From contig CAMDBK010000046.1 in assembly GCA_945889235.1 (NCBI GenBank), positions 1-14,152 of the forward strand: a stretch of 14,152 bases of DNA, written 5' to 3'. The DNA comes from Chitinophaga pinensis (GTDB taxonomy: Bacteria; Bacteroidota; Bacteroidia; SXHM01). Below are positions 13,633-14,152 of the stretch, in pieces. The translations under genes were made by a program, and so were the position numbers. Under the pieces are notes generated by a model. It saw only the letters and a program-made list of their open reading frames with translations. It had not been told where the DNA came from and ran no database searches. Position 1 is the stretch's first letter. Each line of letters opens with the position of its first letter.

Positions 13633-14152
13633 ATGAAAAAACTATTACTTATCAGTGCTGTAGTATTATCAGCTTTTGTTTCTAATGCCCAACAGGGAGT
13701 TGGAGTTGCTCCGCTTGTTATTAATGAGGTTGACTACGACCATCAGGGAATAGACTCAGTTGAATTTATTGAGTTATACAATCCGGGATTAAACTCTGTT
13801 AACCTTAGTGCCTACCGTATTCTGTTTTATAGCGGAGCAGGTAGTACGCTTTATGATTCACTGCAATTACCGGCTTATGTTCTTAATGCAAACTCTTATT
13901 ATGTAATCTGCGGTGCAGGTGCATGGGTTGCAAATTATAATTTACTGATGCCCGATACGTTTGATTTAATTCAAAATGGTGCTGCATCTTCATCAAGTGG
14001 TTCACCTGATGCATTGGCTATTCAACTTACAGGCTCTTCTACTATAGTTGATGCTGTCAGCTACGAAGGAAGTTGCACTGCTCCTTATGTTGAAAACACG
14101 GGTATTGCTTACCTTAATTCTGATTACAATAATGCCGACCAGATTGGTATTT
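13633..14152 (+). CDS. secreted lamin-tail-domain (LTD) protein, 3' end cut by the window
   Basis: An open frame from ATG 13633 runs through the window end with no stop (173 codons visible). The N-terminus MKKLLLISAVVLSAFVSNAQ is a Sec signal peptide with cleavage near Ala19-Gln20. From about residue 27, LVINEVDYDHQGIDSVEFIE (28-47) then LYNPG, VNLSAYRILFY (56-66) and YYVICG (89-94) match the start, middle and strands of a lamin-tail domain, an immunoglobulin-like fold found in secreted bacterial proteins and some extracellular nucleases. In Bacteroidota such proteins are often long, with further domains and a C-terminal type IX secretion signal; neither can be checked here. The catalytic role, if any, would lie beyond the window. 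A good promoter precedes it. Confidence 0.8.
   Translation, partial: MKKLLLISAVVLSAFVSNAQQGVGVAPLVINEVDYDHQGIDSVEFIELYNPGLNSVNLSAYRILFYSGAGSTLYDSLQLPAYVLNANSYYVICGAGAWVANYNLLMPDTFDLIQNGAASSSSGSPDALAIQLTGSSTIVDAVSYEGSCTAPYVENTGIAYLNSDYNNADQIGI

Noticed and set aside
1..14152. CRISPR array, tRNA/rRNA gene, insertion sequence, prophage or defence island
   Set aside because: No spaced repeat array, cloverleaf, transposase, integrase or defence-type nuclease or helicase was seen on either strand.

Overview
The window looks like chromosomal DNA of a member of the Bacteroidota, probably an uncultured lineage. The evidence is: several matches to the Bacteroidota promoter pattern (TTTG, about 19 bases, then TAnnTTTG), an almost complete lack of Shine-Dalgarno sequences, ClpC with two N-terminal repeats and a UVR segment, GyrA with a long acidic tail followed by a secreted TPR protein, many Sec/lipoprotein signal peptides, and two intergenic palindromes of a kind I associate with this phylum. 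No tRNA, rRNA, CRISPR array, transposase or phage gene was found.

Region 1 (about 1-3605) is a small lipid-related neighbourhood. An MGAT-like acyltransferase (minus strand) diverges from a 612-residue fusion of a NagB/6-phosphogluconolactonase-like domain to an alpha/beta-hydrolase. A second, PlsC-like acyltransferase follows the fusion on the plus strand. Both acyltransferases have Glu where the catalytic HX4D-type motif usually has Asp. The sugar-isomerase half of the fusion has lost its signature catalytic residues. This fusion, between two acyltransferases, is the most unusual item in the window. A double-hairpin intergenic repeat lies between the fusion gene and the second acyltransferase and ends 9 bases before that gene's start codon.

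Region 2 (about 3606-5725) holds four small plus-strand genes: a DUF4242/SCO4226-like protein, a short membrane protein that may carry a frameshift, a lipoprotein whose start overlaps the stop of the membrane gene (ATGA), and a secreted protein with four conserved-looking cysteines. A strong bidirectional terminator ends the region where transcription converges.

Region 3 (about 5726-12470) is housekeeping. A minus-strand gyrA-TPR operon diverges from clpC across a 252-base regulatory gap, and clpC ends in a clear hairpin terminator.

Region 4 (about 12471-14152) has a membrane-anchored class A beta-lactamase-like serine hydrolase with altered motifs. It is followed by the start of a secreted lamin-tail-domain protein cut by the window edge; the promoter of that gene overlaps the terminator hairpin of the gene before it.

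No known defence, secretion or biosynthetic system is evident. The best candidate for something undescribed is the NagB-like/hydrolase fusion with its flanking acyltransferases. All functional statements rest on reading motifs by eye, without database searches.
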